From contig NC_083605.1 in assembly GCF_029168945.1 (NCBI RefSeq), positions 42,271,659 to 42,335,658 of the forward strand: a stretch of DNA of 64,000 nucleotides, in the 5' to 3' direction. A model generated the notes under the pieces. The model made no database searches, was not told where the DNA came from, and saw only the letters and a list, made by a program, of their open reading frames with translations. The position numbers and the translations under genes were made by a program. Source of the DNA: Cannabis sativa. Lineage: Eukaryota > Streptophyta > Magnoliopsida > Rosales > Cannabaceae. Numbering within the stretch: the first letter of the stretch is position 1; the number at the start of each line of letters is the position of its first letter. Below, one piece after another: positions 10,930 through 21,786 of the stretch.

Positions 10930-12400
10930 TTATTCTCTTTATTTATTCTATTTATTTTAAATATATATTTATTTATTTAAAATTTCCAATTTAGAATGAA
11001 AAATTCTAAATATAAATTTTAATTTAATATTTATAAATTTTACTTAGATGGATATGAAAATAACATGAATTATTTCCATCTTAGTAATAATTTCCAATAA
11101 ATATTTAGAAAAAAATATTTAAGTTGTTACAAAATTAATTTAAATTAATTTACAACTCAAATTTAATTTTCTATAAATATATATTGCATTTCGAAAAATT
11201 AAAGTATATAAGAATACAATTTTTGAAAAATGCATATTAAAATAAAAAATAAATCCTGGAAAAATTATTCTAATTTAATGTTGGCCCAAAATTAATTAAT
11301 AAAATTAATTTACAACAAAAAATATAATTTTCCTATTTAATTAAATATATAAGAAAAATTACAAATATTTAAGTATGATGATGAAAATCAACTTAAATAT
11401 TAATTTTCTATTTAATTAAATACACTAGAAAAATACTTCAAGCAAAAATATCACCTATCTAGATTTTCCTTTGACTAATTAATTCTATTTCTAATAATAT
11501 ACTTTAATTCAATTTATTTTAAATTAATCAATAAATGAAAAAATCATTGATTTAAGTTCATCCAAGAATTAATTAAAATAATTAATTTACAACTTAATCT
11601 ATTTTTCAAGATAAAATTCGAAATTCTAGCATTTAAGAAATACAATTTCGAAAATTGATTAATAAAATAAAGAAAAAATATATTTTGAAAATTATTTAAA
11701 TTTAGTTGAAAAAAATAAATTTCAACTAAAAATAATTTTCTATTTAATTAAATGTCATGAAAAAGAAATATTTAAGTATGATGATAAAAATCAACTTAGA
11801 TATTTAATTTTCAAATTAATTAAATGTATTAAATTCAAGAAATAAATAATTAAGTGTAGAGAAGGCTTAATTATTAATCTCTAGTTTAATACTAGGAAAA
11901 AATATATTTAAAATAAATTGTACCAAAATTAATTAATAAATAATTAATTTCACAATTTATAATATTTTCCTATTTAATATTAGAAATAATAAGTAGTCTA
12001 GAAATAACTATCTAGAAAATATCTTATTTGACTAAGTATCTTTTCCACAAAATTTGAAAAAATATCTAATTTAAGTTGTACTAGAAAAATCTAGAACTTA
12101 AATATTTTCAAATTTAAATTTAATTAAATATCAAAAATTAAGTTGTAACCACTTAATTTGAAAATATTCCATTTTAAGTTAATATTTGAAAAGATATTAA
12201 CTTAAAAAAAAATATCTAAAGAATCTTAATAACCAATGCCTAAAATTCCTCAACTTAATTTTGAAATTTTGAATTCAAAAGATATTCAGATTTAAGTTGG
12301 TTAGTTGAAGATAACTAAATATCAACTTAAATAGGAATATTTAATGAAAAATTTAAATTAAGTTCCGTAAAGAATCTAGATGGTTATAATTCTATATTTA
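10930..12400 (-). other. AT-rich hairpin array in the inner copia leader
   Basis: Hairpins with related stems follow one another. ATTTAAGTT/AACTTAAAT lies at 12069-12103. AAATTAAGT/ACTTAATTT lies near 12137. A 12-bp stem lies at 12174-12205. TTTAAGTTG/CAACTTAAA, with a nested TTAGTT/AACTAA, lies at 12291-12331. Earlier weaker units lie near 11118, 11270, 11548, 11698 and 11925. Between them TTTAATTAAAT recurs. No open frame is credible. Confidence 0.65.
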
Positions 12401-12568
12401 ATTAAATACAAGAAAATACATATAGTTTAGCTTAGAATATAAAATTCCTTAAACTATATTTTTCTTAAATTAATTTCAAAATAAATGAAATTAATTATGT
12501 TGCTAATCAATTTTATTAGGTTAAACTAGTTTAATTAACCTAGTACGATCTATTCAAATCGTGCAAAT

Positions 12569-12661
12569 GGGCCTTCACAATTGGGGTGGTTTGTGTGAGG
12601 GGGTGCCGGGGTTCGGTATGTCGTACCCACTTCTATGGCTCCCAACTCTCACACAAGGCCC
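12569..12661 (-). other. Conserved leader stem-loop HP1, copy 2
   Basis: This has the same nested arms as copy 1 (GGGCCTT/AAGGCCC and TTGTGTGAG/CTCACACAA). Near 12606-12618 it reads GCCGGGGTTCGG where the other copies read GCTGGGTTCAG, one of the CAG/CTG-type differences discussed in the findings. Confidence 0.7.
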
Positions 12662-13699
12662 AAAAGAGAGGAATTTAACCTTAATAAGAACAACTGTTAT
12701 TAATTGAATAAGCCCAAAACTAAATGGGCCTAAATAAAATCTATCAATGACTATGACATTTTATTTAGCAACATTAACCTATATGCATCTATAATAAAAT
12801 TAAACACATAGGCTCACACAGGCACACTTTGGATGGGTCCTATCATGTTGCTAGGTCATACACAGATGAAAGAAGATTGTAAAATTTACGCGTTACAAAT
12901 TATTAACTTGACCAAGGGAGCCATCGGTATCATTAGATCTGGCAAAAAGTAACCATGGCTATTTGCAATCAAGTAATAATAGGTTTTAAAAACTTACACA
13001 TAAGCTAAAACACATACTCCTGCAACAAGGTTAGTTGGATAGTTGGATGTAGGATTTATTTAATTTTAAATTAAATATTTAATTTCGAAAATAATTAATT
13101 AAATAAAAAAAATAATTTTTCGAAAAATTTAAAAAAAATTTGAAAAATTCGAAATTTTTTTTTTTTTTTAAAAAAAATTAAAATTTAAAATTAAACCTAC
13201 AATTTTTGAAAAATTAGGTTTCAACCAACCTAAATATCATTTCAAAAAAAAATTTTGCTAACTACTTTTAAATTTTAAATGTTATTTTATAAATAAAAAT
13301 TAAATAAAAAATTAGAAAAGATAAATAAATATCTTTTTCAAATTTTAAATTTTAATTTAAATAAATAAAATAACAAAATTTAAAAAAAATTAGCAAAATA
13401 TCTTATATCATTTAAAAATTACATAATTATAAATATCTTATTTTTAAATTTAAAATAAGATAAGATATAATCAAATTTTAAAATAAGATAGATTTTTAAG
13501 CAAAAAGATAAATACTAATTCTATTCGAATTCAAATTACACTAATATCTTGAATTAATTTAAAAAAAATTAAATTAATTCAAAATGATAATTAGAATTGA
13601 ATTAGGAATAGTAATAGTATATATACAAAACCATACAAAAAATTGGAAGTTAATTCCATGAAAAAGTATGAAAAATTGAAGAAAAAGGAAAAAATCCGA

Positions 13700-13727
13700 A
13701 ACTGTACGGACAGTTCTGCGATCGCAG
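13700..13727. other. Leader hairpin and 12-bp palindrome, inner element
   Basis: AACTGT/ACAGTT with loop ACGG (13700-13715) is followed by the perfect palindrome CTGCGATCGCAG (13716-13727). The position relative to the primer-binding site is as in element A. Confidence 0.75.
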
Positions 13728-14006
13728 GAAACTATCAGCACAGCCCCGATTTTGTCAAATCTTCAAAAAATCATAACTAATTCAAATAAAATCCAAATTG
13801 AGTTCTGTAAAAGGCTAACTTGCTTAATTTTTTCCATACTATCCAATAAAAATAATTCCAGAAACGAAATCACAATTATTTTTCACGAAAATTTCACAAA
13901 CATCAATCAATCATCAAATAACACTCAATACAACATGATACCATCCAAAGAACATACAAACAATCGTTTTAAAGTCTAAATTTCTTGCAAGTAAATCAAT
14001 TACCAT

Positions 14007-14019
14007 GGCTCTGATACCA
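14007..14019 (-). promoter_or_regulatory. Primer-binding site of the inner copia element
   Basis: The sense TGGTATCAGAGCC is complementary to the 3' end of plant initiator tRNA-Met. It lies two bases from the LTR edge. Confidence 0.92.
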
Positions 14020-14021
14020 GT

Positions 14022-15903
14022 TGTTGGAATTATTTTACCAGGATCTTAGATCTACTCACAAGTATGTTTATTAACATCCTAAATATGAACTTTCTAAAAC
14101 GATAAATTAAACACATATAAAGTTTAAGAAACCTTACATTGGGTGCAGCGGAATATAATGACTCCTTCCGTTCAGATATCTAGCCCTTGATTCCTTTCTG
14201 TAGCAGAGCATTATCAATATCTGAACCTGGATCTCTTTCTCTGAATCCTTGATGCTGAATCTCCTTTGCTGATGATCTTTCTTCACGATCTTCCTCACTA
14301 TGATTGAGGTATCACTTGATGTGTGTGGGCACTACTCTAATCACTAAGAGAGGTTCGAAATATTGAGGAAGAAAAGAGAGAGAGAGAGAGGCGGCTAGAG
14401 AAGAGAGTGGAGGCTCAGGTTTTTCTGATTCAGAAAGTGTAATTTTCCTGAAGCCTTCACTATCTATTTATAGCATTCCTCTAGGGCTTGATTTGAATTA
14501 TATGGCATTAAAATAATGAAAAAATCATTTAAAAAAGATGACATAAGTGGCCGGCCCTAGGCTAGGTGGACTGGGCCTTATTTTTGCAATTTTGCAATTT
14601 TACCACTTTTGTATCTGATTTTCTCAAAAATGCCAATTTCCTAATTCAATCATTTAAATGCCAATTCTAACTATTTAATAACTATAAATAATTATTAAAT
14701 AATATTGTCATTTATCATATTTATTAATTGAACCATACAAAGTATCATAATTAACAAATATGCCCCTAAAACTCTTTCTTTACAATTTCGCCCTTACTTA
14801 GTGAAAAATTCACAAATAGACATAGTCTAATTCGTGAATTATAATTGATTAATCAAAACCAATTACATGAGTCTTACAAGCAATATTATCTCAACTAGTG
14901 GGGGGACCATGGGTCTATATAACCGAGCTTCCAATAAGTAGATCAAGAATTTAGCACTAAAATTCACTAACTTATTAATTCTTCGTTGAATCCACGCATA
15001 GAACTTAGAATTGCACTCTCAGTTATATAGAATGCTCTATATGTTCCACCATATAGACACATCATTAGTTATCCATTGTTATAATCCTAATGTGATCAAT
15101 TATCCTCTATATGAATGATCTACACTGTAAAGGGATTAAATTACCGTTACACCCTACAATGTATTTATTCCTTAAAACACTTGACCCCGTATAAATGATA
15201 TTTCAGCTAATGTGAAATGAGTACTCCACCATTTATGTTCGTTTGGTCAAGCTCGAAGGAGATCATCCTTTGCTTACTATTCGCCAGATAGAAGCTATAG
15301 ATTCCATGTTTATGCCAGCGCTCCCACTCAATTGCACTACCGTGTTCCCAAAATGTACGTATCACCCTGACCTAAAAGTAGGCTTAACTAACAAATCAAA
15401 GAACACGAATAGCCTTTCAAGATTGAGCCTAATCATATCAGGATTAAGATCATTTGATCTAGGATCAACTTAGGCGATATTGACTTGAATAGATATTACG
15501 GTAAGTTTAATAAATCTAAGTCAAAGTTCAATATCGGTCCCTTCCGATGCATACTCCATGCATCCAACCTGAGCTTTACTTTAACCAATGCTCTGGAAAG
15601 AACATAGTATTTCTCCAAATACAAGTAAACTCTTGTTGTAGATTATCATATCAGTAAAACCCTATGTCTGATAAATCTAGGAAACTTTATTCACATAGTC
15701 ATGTTTACTTTCCAATGTGTTGACGACACAATAAACAGGATCAAGTATGTGAAAAGGGTTTCAGATGAATTTATACATTATGTACATATAATCATGAAAT
15801 AAATCATGTGAACCATGCAACATTAAATGTTATTTCTGATCTATATTAATAAACAAATCTGATTATATTGAAATGAGTTTTATTTAGGGCATAAAACCCA
15901 ACA
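14022..15903 (-). repeat. Inner copia 5' LTR (1882 bp)
   Basis: It is bounded by TGTTGG and CCCAACA and followed by the target copy CTACA (15904-15908). The TATA box is at 14464-14473 (CTATAAATAG in sense). Its near identity with 5831-7712 dates the insertion as young. Confidence 0.95.
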
Positions 15904-15908
15904 CTACA
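15904..15908. repeat. Target site duplication CTACA, right copy
   Basis: It is identical to 5826-5830. Outer LTR sequence resumes immediately after it. Confidence 0.93.
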
Positions 15909-16655
15909 CTGTAAAGGGATTAGATTACGGTTACACCCTACAATGTATTTTATCCTTAAAACACTTAACCCCGTATAAATGATATTTCAGATTATGTGAA
16001 ATGAGTACTCCACCATTTATTTTCGTTTGGTCAAGCTCGAAGGAGATCATCCTTTACTTACTATTCGACGGATAGAAGCTATAGATTCCATGTTTATGTT
16101 AGCGCTCCCACTCAATTGCACTACCGTGTTCCCAAAATGTACGTATCACCCTGACCTAAAAGTAGGCTTAACTAACAAATCAAAGAACACGAATAGCCTC
16201 TTGAGATTGAGCGTAATCATAAAAGGATTAAGATCATTTGATCTAGATCAACTAGGCAATATTGACTTGAATAGATATTACGGTAAGTTTAATAAGTCAA
16301 AGATCAATATCGGTTGCTTTCAATGCATACTCCATGCATCCAACCTGAGGTTTACTTTAACAATGCTCTGGAAAGAACATAGCATTTCTCCAAATGCAAG
16401 AAAACTCTATCGTAGATTATCATATCAGTAAAACCCTATGTCTGATAAATCTAGGAAACTTTATTCACATAGTCATGTTCACTTTCCAATATCTGAAAAG
16501 GGTTTCAGATGAATTTATAAATCAAATGGACAAGCAATTGATAAGGTGAACCAAAACATACACAAATGAATGAAAAATACTTCTGTTTCTATATTGATGT
16601 TGAATAAAATAGATTACATTGAAATGAAGTTTTATTTAGGGCATAAAACCCAATA
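15909..16655 (-). repeat. Outer copia 3' LTR, right part
   Basis: It continues the LTR broken at 5830 and ends CCCAATA, one transition from CCCAACA. The full LTR without insertion is 1855 bp. The plus-strand open frame at 16027-16431 is antisense to the LTR and not a gene. Confidence 0.92.
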
Positions 16656-16670
16656 AACTCCCACTTGCAC
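16656..16670 (-). promoter_or_regulatory. Polypurine tract of the outer copia element
   Basis: The sense GTGCAAGTGGGAGTT directly precedes the 3' LTR. Confidence 0.85.
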
Positions 16671-16684
16671 TAATATAAAACTAA

Positions 16685-18193
16685 TCAGTACATATCAATT
16701 AATCCTAAATTCTGACGGTGCTTTTCAAATGCAGTCACGGCCAAGACTTTGGTGAATGGATCAGCTAAGTTGTCTTCTGTGTCCACTTTCTCAACTAGTA
16801 CATCCCCTCTTGCCACATATTCTCTGATGATGTGATACTTTCTCTCAATGTGTTTGCTTCGCTTGTGACTTCGAGGTTCCTTACTGTTGGCTATCGCTCC
16901 ATTATTATCACAAAGTAGGACCAGAGGCTTTTCCATTCCAGGCACGACACCGATACTGGTGAAGAACTTTCTTAGCCAGACAAGTTCTTTAGCAGCTTCT
17001 ACTGCAGCTATGTATTTGGCTTCCATCGTCGAGTCCGATATCGCAGTTTGTTTTACACTTCTCCAAATCACTGCTCCACCCCCAAGAGTAAACACCATCC
17101 CAGATGTAGATTTCCTGTCTTCAAGAGTTGCCTGGAAATCTGAATCAGTATAGCCTATGGGATTTAAAGCACCACCCTTGTAGACTAACACAAGATTCCA
17201 TGTAGTCTTTAAGTATTTCAGAATATACTTAACTGCATTCCAATGTTCCTGTCCTGGATTAAACTGATACCTACTCACGATTCCAACTGCATAGCAGATG
17301 TCAGGTCTAGTGCATAACATCGCATACATTAGACTTCCAACTATAGAGGCATAAGGAATTTTTGCCATGTCCTCTATCTCTTGAGGATCAGTAGGAGACT
17401 TTTCCTTAGATACACGAATACCATATTTAGAAGGCATGTTTGCCCCATTGGTGTTGTTCATGGAGAATCTCTCTAAAACTTTGTCAATGTAGGTTGTTTG
17501 AGAGAGAGCAAGAGATCTGTTCTTCCGGTTTCTGATAATCTGAATACCAAGAACATAGGCTGCTTCACCCAAATCTTTCATATTGAATTGAGTGTTAAGC
17601 CATCCCTTGATGTGAGTCATTTTCTTGATATTGTTTCCAATAATCAAAATGTCATCAACATAAAGGACTAGGAATACTACTACTTTGTCTTCCTTGAGTT
17701 GGTAAACACAACGTTCATCTTCAGTCTGAAGAAAGCCGTAAGTCTTCATGATTTCATCAAATCTTTTGTTCCATGAGCGAGAAGCTTGCTTAAGTCCATA
17801 GATAGACCTATTTAATTTGCAAACTTTCTTTTCCTGCCCTGGAAGAACATAGCCTTCTGGTTGCTCCATATAGATGGTTTCTTCAAGTACCCCATTAAGG
17901 AAGGCAGTCTTGACATCCATTTGCCAGATTTCATAATCGAAAGCAGTAGCTATGGAGAGAAGAATTCGAATGGATTTGAGCATGGCAACAGGACTAAAAG
18001 TTTCCTCATAGTCCATGCCTTCTCTTTGTTTATAACCCTTGGCTACAAGTATAGATTTAAAAGTTTCGACTTCGCCTCCAGCTCCTCTTTTCTTCTTGTA
18101 AACCCACTTGCATCCTATCGGATGATAGTCATCAGGTGCGTCTACATATTCCCAGACTTTGTTGTTTTTCATGGAATCCATTTCTGAATCCAT
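16685..18193 (-). pseudogene. Copia reverse transcriptase and RNase H (outer element)
   Basis: A 502-codon open segment encodes the C-terminal half of a copia polyprotein. Reverse transcriptase begins near GCKWVYKKKRG (residue ~27), with QMDVKTAFLNG near residue 92 and the catalytic YVDDILIIG near residue 178. RNase H follows with GYTDSDFQA near residue 356, STMEAKYIAA near 392, and the conserved end LADPFTKVL near 480. It stops 30 bp before the 3' LTR, as expected for the end of pol. It is separated from the upstream segment by a frameshift near 18190, so the chain as a whole is broken although this half is intact. It would copy element RNA into DNA inside virus-like particles. Confidence 0.9.
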
Positions 18194-19861
18194 GCTGGCT
18201 GACCATCATTTTTCGTTGCGGACTAGCCATTGCCTGTTTATAGGTTAATGGATCGTCTTTAATACCGTCATCAACGACCATATTGATTTCACCATCCAAG
18301 CCATAACGAGCTGGTTTTGTTGAAACCCTCCCACTACGACGAGGAGCGGTGATCTTCTGAACAGGAACTTTGGTAGTAGTTTTCTCACTTGGTTCAACTG
18401 AGGGAGAGGGATTGTCCTCTTCTTGAGTGGAAGAGGACGGAACATTGGAAGGAGTTATATCTGAAAGCATTTCCTCTAAAACAACTTTACTTTTCGGTTT
18501 GTTGTCTTTAATATAGTTCTCTTCAAGAAAAGTAGCATTTGTAGAAACAAACACTTTGTTATCCTTGTGACTATAAAATAGTCCACCCCTAGTCTCTTTA
18601 GAATTTCCGACAAACATGCATACTTCAGTACGTGATTCAAGTTTGCCTTCTTTCTTTCTCAAGACATGAGCAGGGCACCCCCAAATTCTGTAGTGGCGTA
18701 AACTAGGTGTACGCCCATTCCAAAGTTTGACGGTTGTCTAAGGGACTGCTTTAGATGGAACAACATTTAAAATGTCATTAGCCATTTGTATAGCATATGC
18801 CCAGAAGGACGTAGACAGAGTTGAATAACTCACCATAGACCTAACCATTTCCCAAAGAGTGCGATTTCTTCTTTCTGCAACTCCATTTTGTTGTGGAGTG
18901 CCTGGGGCAGTGTATTGGGATTCAATTCCAAGTTCAATTAAATGATCTTTGAACTGCATATCCATATATTCTCCACTTCTATCAGTTCGCAAGATCTTTA
19001 ATGATTTACCTAATTGGTTTTGAGCCAAAGCATGAAATTCTTGAAACTTTTCAAACGTTTCAGATTTCTTCCGCATTAGGTAAAGAAAACTATATCTAGA
19101 GTAATCGTCAATGAAAGTGACAAAATACTCATAACCACCACGGGCTTTTACATTCAAAGGTCCTCAGACATCGGAATGCACTAACCCTAGGGGTTGTTTG
19201 GAACGCTCTCCCTTTGCAGAGAAAGAACGTTTAGACATTTTTCGTTCCAGGCAAGACTCGCATACTGGCAATTCACTTAAGATGACATTTTTCAATGGAC
19301 CGTCTTTGGTTGACCTATTGAGTCTATCTAAGCTTATATGACCTAAACGTAAATGCCATAGATAAGTTTGATCATCATTATCAATCTCTTTTCTTTTAAG
19401 GTTTCTAGGTTTAGCTACATTGAAAAGTTAACTGTTTAGTGAGCTTTGTGTATTTGGTCTTAAAACATAAAGCCCTTGTTCCATGGTAGCAACACATATT
19501 TGAAATCCATTACGAGAAATTTAGCAATTAGAACTCGAAAAATTCAATATATAAGATTTTGTTTGCAAACATGAGACACTAATAAAGTTTCTACTAAAGT
19601 TTGGAATAAATAAAACATTTTCTAAAATTAAAAATCTTTGTTGAAACTTGACGCGGGCTTTTCCTCTAGCTTTGACCGACACTAATTCGCCATTACCAAC
19701 TTTAAGCTTTAACTCTCCTGGAAGCAGATTTTCCCAAGTTTCAAGCAGCTGCAGTGAAGAACATTCATGGTTAGTAGACCCAGAATCAACAATCCAAGCG
19801 GATTTGTCGTTCTCTAAAACACATGATTCAAAGACAAAAGCATCACCTTCATTTGAATTGT
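18132..19861 (-). pseudogene. Copia protease and integrase region (outer element), broken
   Basis: Reading leftward: a protease motif WIVDSGST near 19770-19800; a stop near 19522; another near 19428; the integrase zinc-finger residues in WHLRLGH and CESCLERK (about 19255-19365); the first catalytic Asp in VHSDV (near 19170) followed at once by a stop; the second in LRTDRSGEY (near 18985); and the Glu in PQQNGVAERRNRTL (near 18880). A stop at 18738 precedes the C-terminal part. All three catalytic acids are present, so inactivation is by stops and the frameshift near 18190 rather than loss of the core. It would cut the polyprotein and insert the DNA copy if intact. Confidence 0.85.
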
Positions 19862-20320
19862 TTAGAAGCCGGGGAAATCGTTCTTCTTGATGTCCCTTTC
19901 ATTACAATTCGAACATAGAAGATTATGTCTGATAATTGTACTTGAAGAAGCAGCTTTGCTAGAGCCTTCATGCTTAATCCTTTTCCTCTGATTAAGATTT
20001 GCAAACCTAGGAGGACCAATTGCAACCATATTCCGTTCATGGGCTTGTAATTCTGCTTCGAGCTTGTCCATGTCGGATGAGTTGAAATTGTTGATCATGT
20101 AAGAAACAACAAATTCATTATACTCCGGAGGAAGACTATTAAGAATGAATTGGACCCATTGTTCTCTTGATAAATCAATTCCTAGTAGATTTGCCTTTTG
20201 GAACTTCAGATTCATCATCAACAGGTGCGAGTTTATGCAACTACCAGGATGCATTTTCACACTATAGAGTTCTTTTGCTAAGATATTAACTAGGAGAGGA
20301 TCGGGGTGAGGGTTATTCAT
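19862..20320 (-). pseudogene. Copia gag remnant (outer element), internally shortened
   Basis: The start is placed at the ATG at 20320 (MNNPHPDP), since the third element's gag begins at the matching place (MTMNNP). The middle matches the copia gag core (QWVQFILNSLPPEYNEF, then NNFNSSDMDKLEAELQAHE). The N-terminal part jumps quickly into this core, and about 100 residues present in the third element's gag are missing, so an internal deletion is likely. The zinc knuckle starts CSNCNERD but lacks the later His and Cys. It would form the particle shell if intact. Confidence 0.75.
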
Positions 20321-20472
20321 ATTGGCACTACAACACATCACTAAAATAGAAGTAAGGTTTTGGTTCATAAATTCATACACATGTTTAGAAAATAACAAAT
20401 AATCACATATGTTATAAAAATACTAAATCTAACATAGTTTATTTTCCAAGGTTTTTCAACAAACTGATACAG

Positions 20473-20771
20473 TGTCCCGTTTAGGCGAGAGTCAAAGCAT
20501 CATCCATTGAATAGAGTTGTCAACTCATCTAAAATGATAATCATTCTAGCAACCTTATATTCGATCAAGATTAGAATTCAGCGTTGTCCCGTTTAGGCGA
20601 GAGTCAAGGCAATTCTATCTTATGAGCTTCCACTATTGTTTCATATTTTGCAAGTGAAATATGGTCGCCACCATTAGGGTGATCCATACCATATAAAACA
20701 CTTACAAACTACTTATCTTTCGAGATTAAACGGTGCGAAATTGCTAATGAACGTTCCTCCATTAGGGAGGA
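20473..20771 (-). other. Leader signals of the outer element: 23-mer pair and twin hairpins
   Basis: The 23-mer lies at 20473-20495 and 20585-20607. Hairpin CACC/GGTG is at 20669-20681 and TCCTCC/GGAGGA at 20755-20771, both with ATTAG on the plus strand (CTAAT in sense). Order and spacing match the inner element. Confidence 0.7.
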
Positions 20772-20879
20772 TTACTCACTAAAACAAATCCTATGTAAAA
20801 CCAACAATGGAGATCGAAAGTCTCTTGATTAAAGCTCATTATTTAAAATATGTATTTTGTATAATCATTTATTCCATAT

Positions 20880-21290
20880 TATAATAATGAAAAATTACAA
20901 ATTAAAGTTGGTTTAAATAAAAAATAAACTTTAATTAAATTTCAATTATTATTTAAATTCGAAAAATAAATTCGAATAAAAATGAAACAAATTTGAAAAT
21001 ATCTTGTTTAAGTTGTTTTAGAAGAATCTAAAAAATTAACTTAAATATCTTTCAAAATTAGATTTAATTAAATTAAAATTAAGTTGTAACCACTTAATTT
21101 GAAAATATTCCATTTTAAGTTAATAAAAAAATATCAACTTAAAAAATATCTAAAGAATCTTAATAACCAATACCTAAAATTTCTCAACTAATTTTGAAAT
21201 TTTAAATCCAAAAGATATTCAGATTTAAGCTGATTAGTTATGGATAACTACATATCAACTTAAATAGGAATATTTAATGAAAAATTTAAA
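20880..21290 (-). other. AT-rich hairpin array in the outer copia leader
   Basis: Four or more hairpins with related stems are present: ATTAAAGTT/AACTTTAAT (20901-20935), TTTAAGTT/AACTTAAA with nested TTAGA/TCTAA (21007-21045), AAATTAAGT/ACTTAATTT (21076-21100) and TTTAAGTT/AACTTAAA (21114-21143). A further one is near 21225-21265. The array is shorter than in the inner and third elements. Confidence 0.65.
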
Positions 21291-21500
21291 ATTAAGCTTC
21301 AGAAAGAATCTAGATGGTTATAATTCTATATTTAATTAAATACAAGAAAATACATATAGTTTAGCTTAGAATAAAATTCTTTAAACTATGGTTTTCTTAA
21401 ATTAATTTCAAAAATAAATGAAATTAATTATGTTGCTAATTAATTTTATTAGGTTAAACTAATTTAATTAACCTAGTATAGTTATTCAAATTAGGCAAAT

Positions 21501-21592
21501 GGGCCTTCACAATTGGGGTGGTTCATTTAAGGGGATGCTGGGTTCAGTATGTCGTACCCACTACTATGGCTCCCAACTCTCACACAAGGCCC
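21501..21592 (-). other. Conserved leader stem-loop HP1, copy 3 (one arm decayed)
   Basis: The outer arms and the central TGGGT/ACCCA part are kept. The arm that reads TTTGTGTGAG in copies 1 and 2 is TTCATTTAAG here, which breaks the middle stem. Confidence 0.65.
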
Positions 21593-21786
21593 AAAAGAGA
21601 GGAATTTAACCTTAAAATGAACAACTGTTATTAATTGAATAGGCCTAAAACTAAATGGGCCTAAATAAAATCTATCAAAAACTATGATATTTAATTTAGC
21701 AACAACAACATATATGCATCTATAATAAAATTAAACATATAGGCTCACACAGGCACACAATTTGGATGGACCCTATCATGTTGCTA

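Larger units (their letters stand above)
5831..15903 (-). mobile_element. Inner Ty1/copia element, non-autonomous and recent
   Basis: This is a complete 10.07 kb insertion with two LTRs of 1882 bp each (5831-7712 and 14022-15903) and 5-bp target duplications. The first ~1250 bp of the LTRs are identical in my reading. The few differences cluster at 7085-7540. The interior has a canonical primer-binding site and polypurine tract and a long leader. It has no gag and only a decayed relic of pol. A complete, young insertion with no coding capacity implies mobilisation by proteins from another copy (inference). Confidence 0.92.

Noticed and set aside
15243..15473. A similar plus-strand open frame of 70-134 codons in five copia LTRs (2709, 7052, 15243, 16027, 26677), beginning MVKLEGDHPLL or close to it.
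   Set aside because: It is antisense to the LTR, has no start context or domain, varies in length by indels, and is conserved only as much as the LTR around it.
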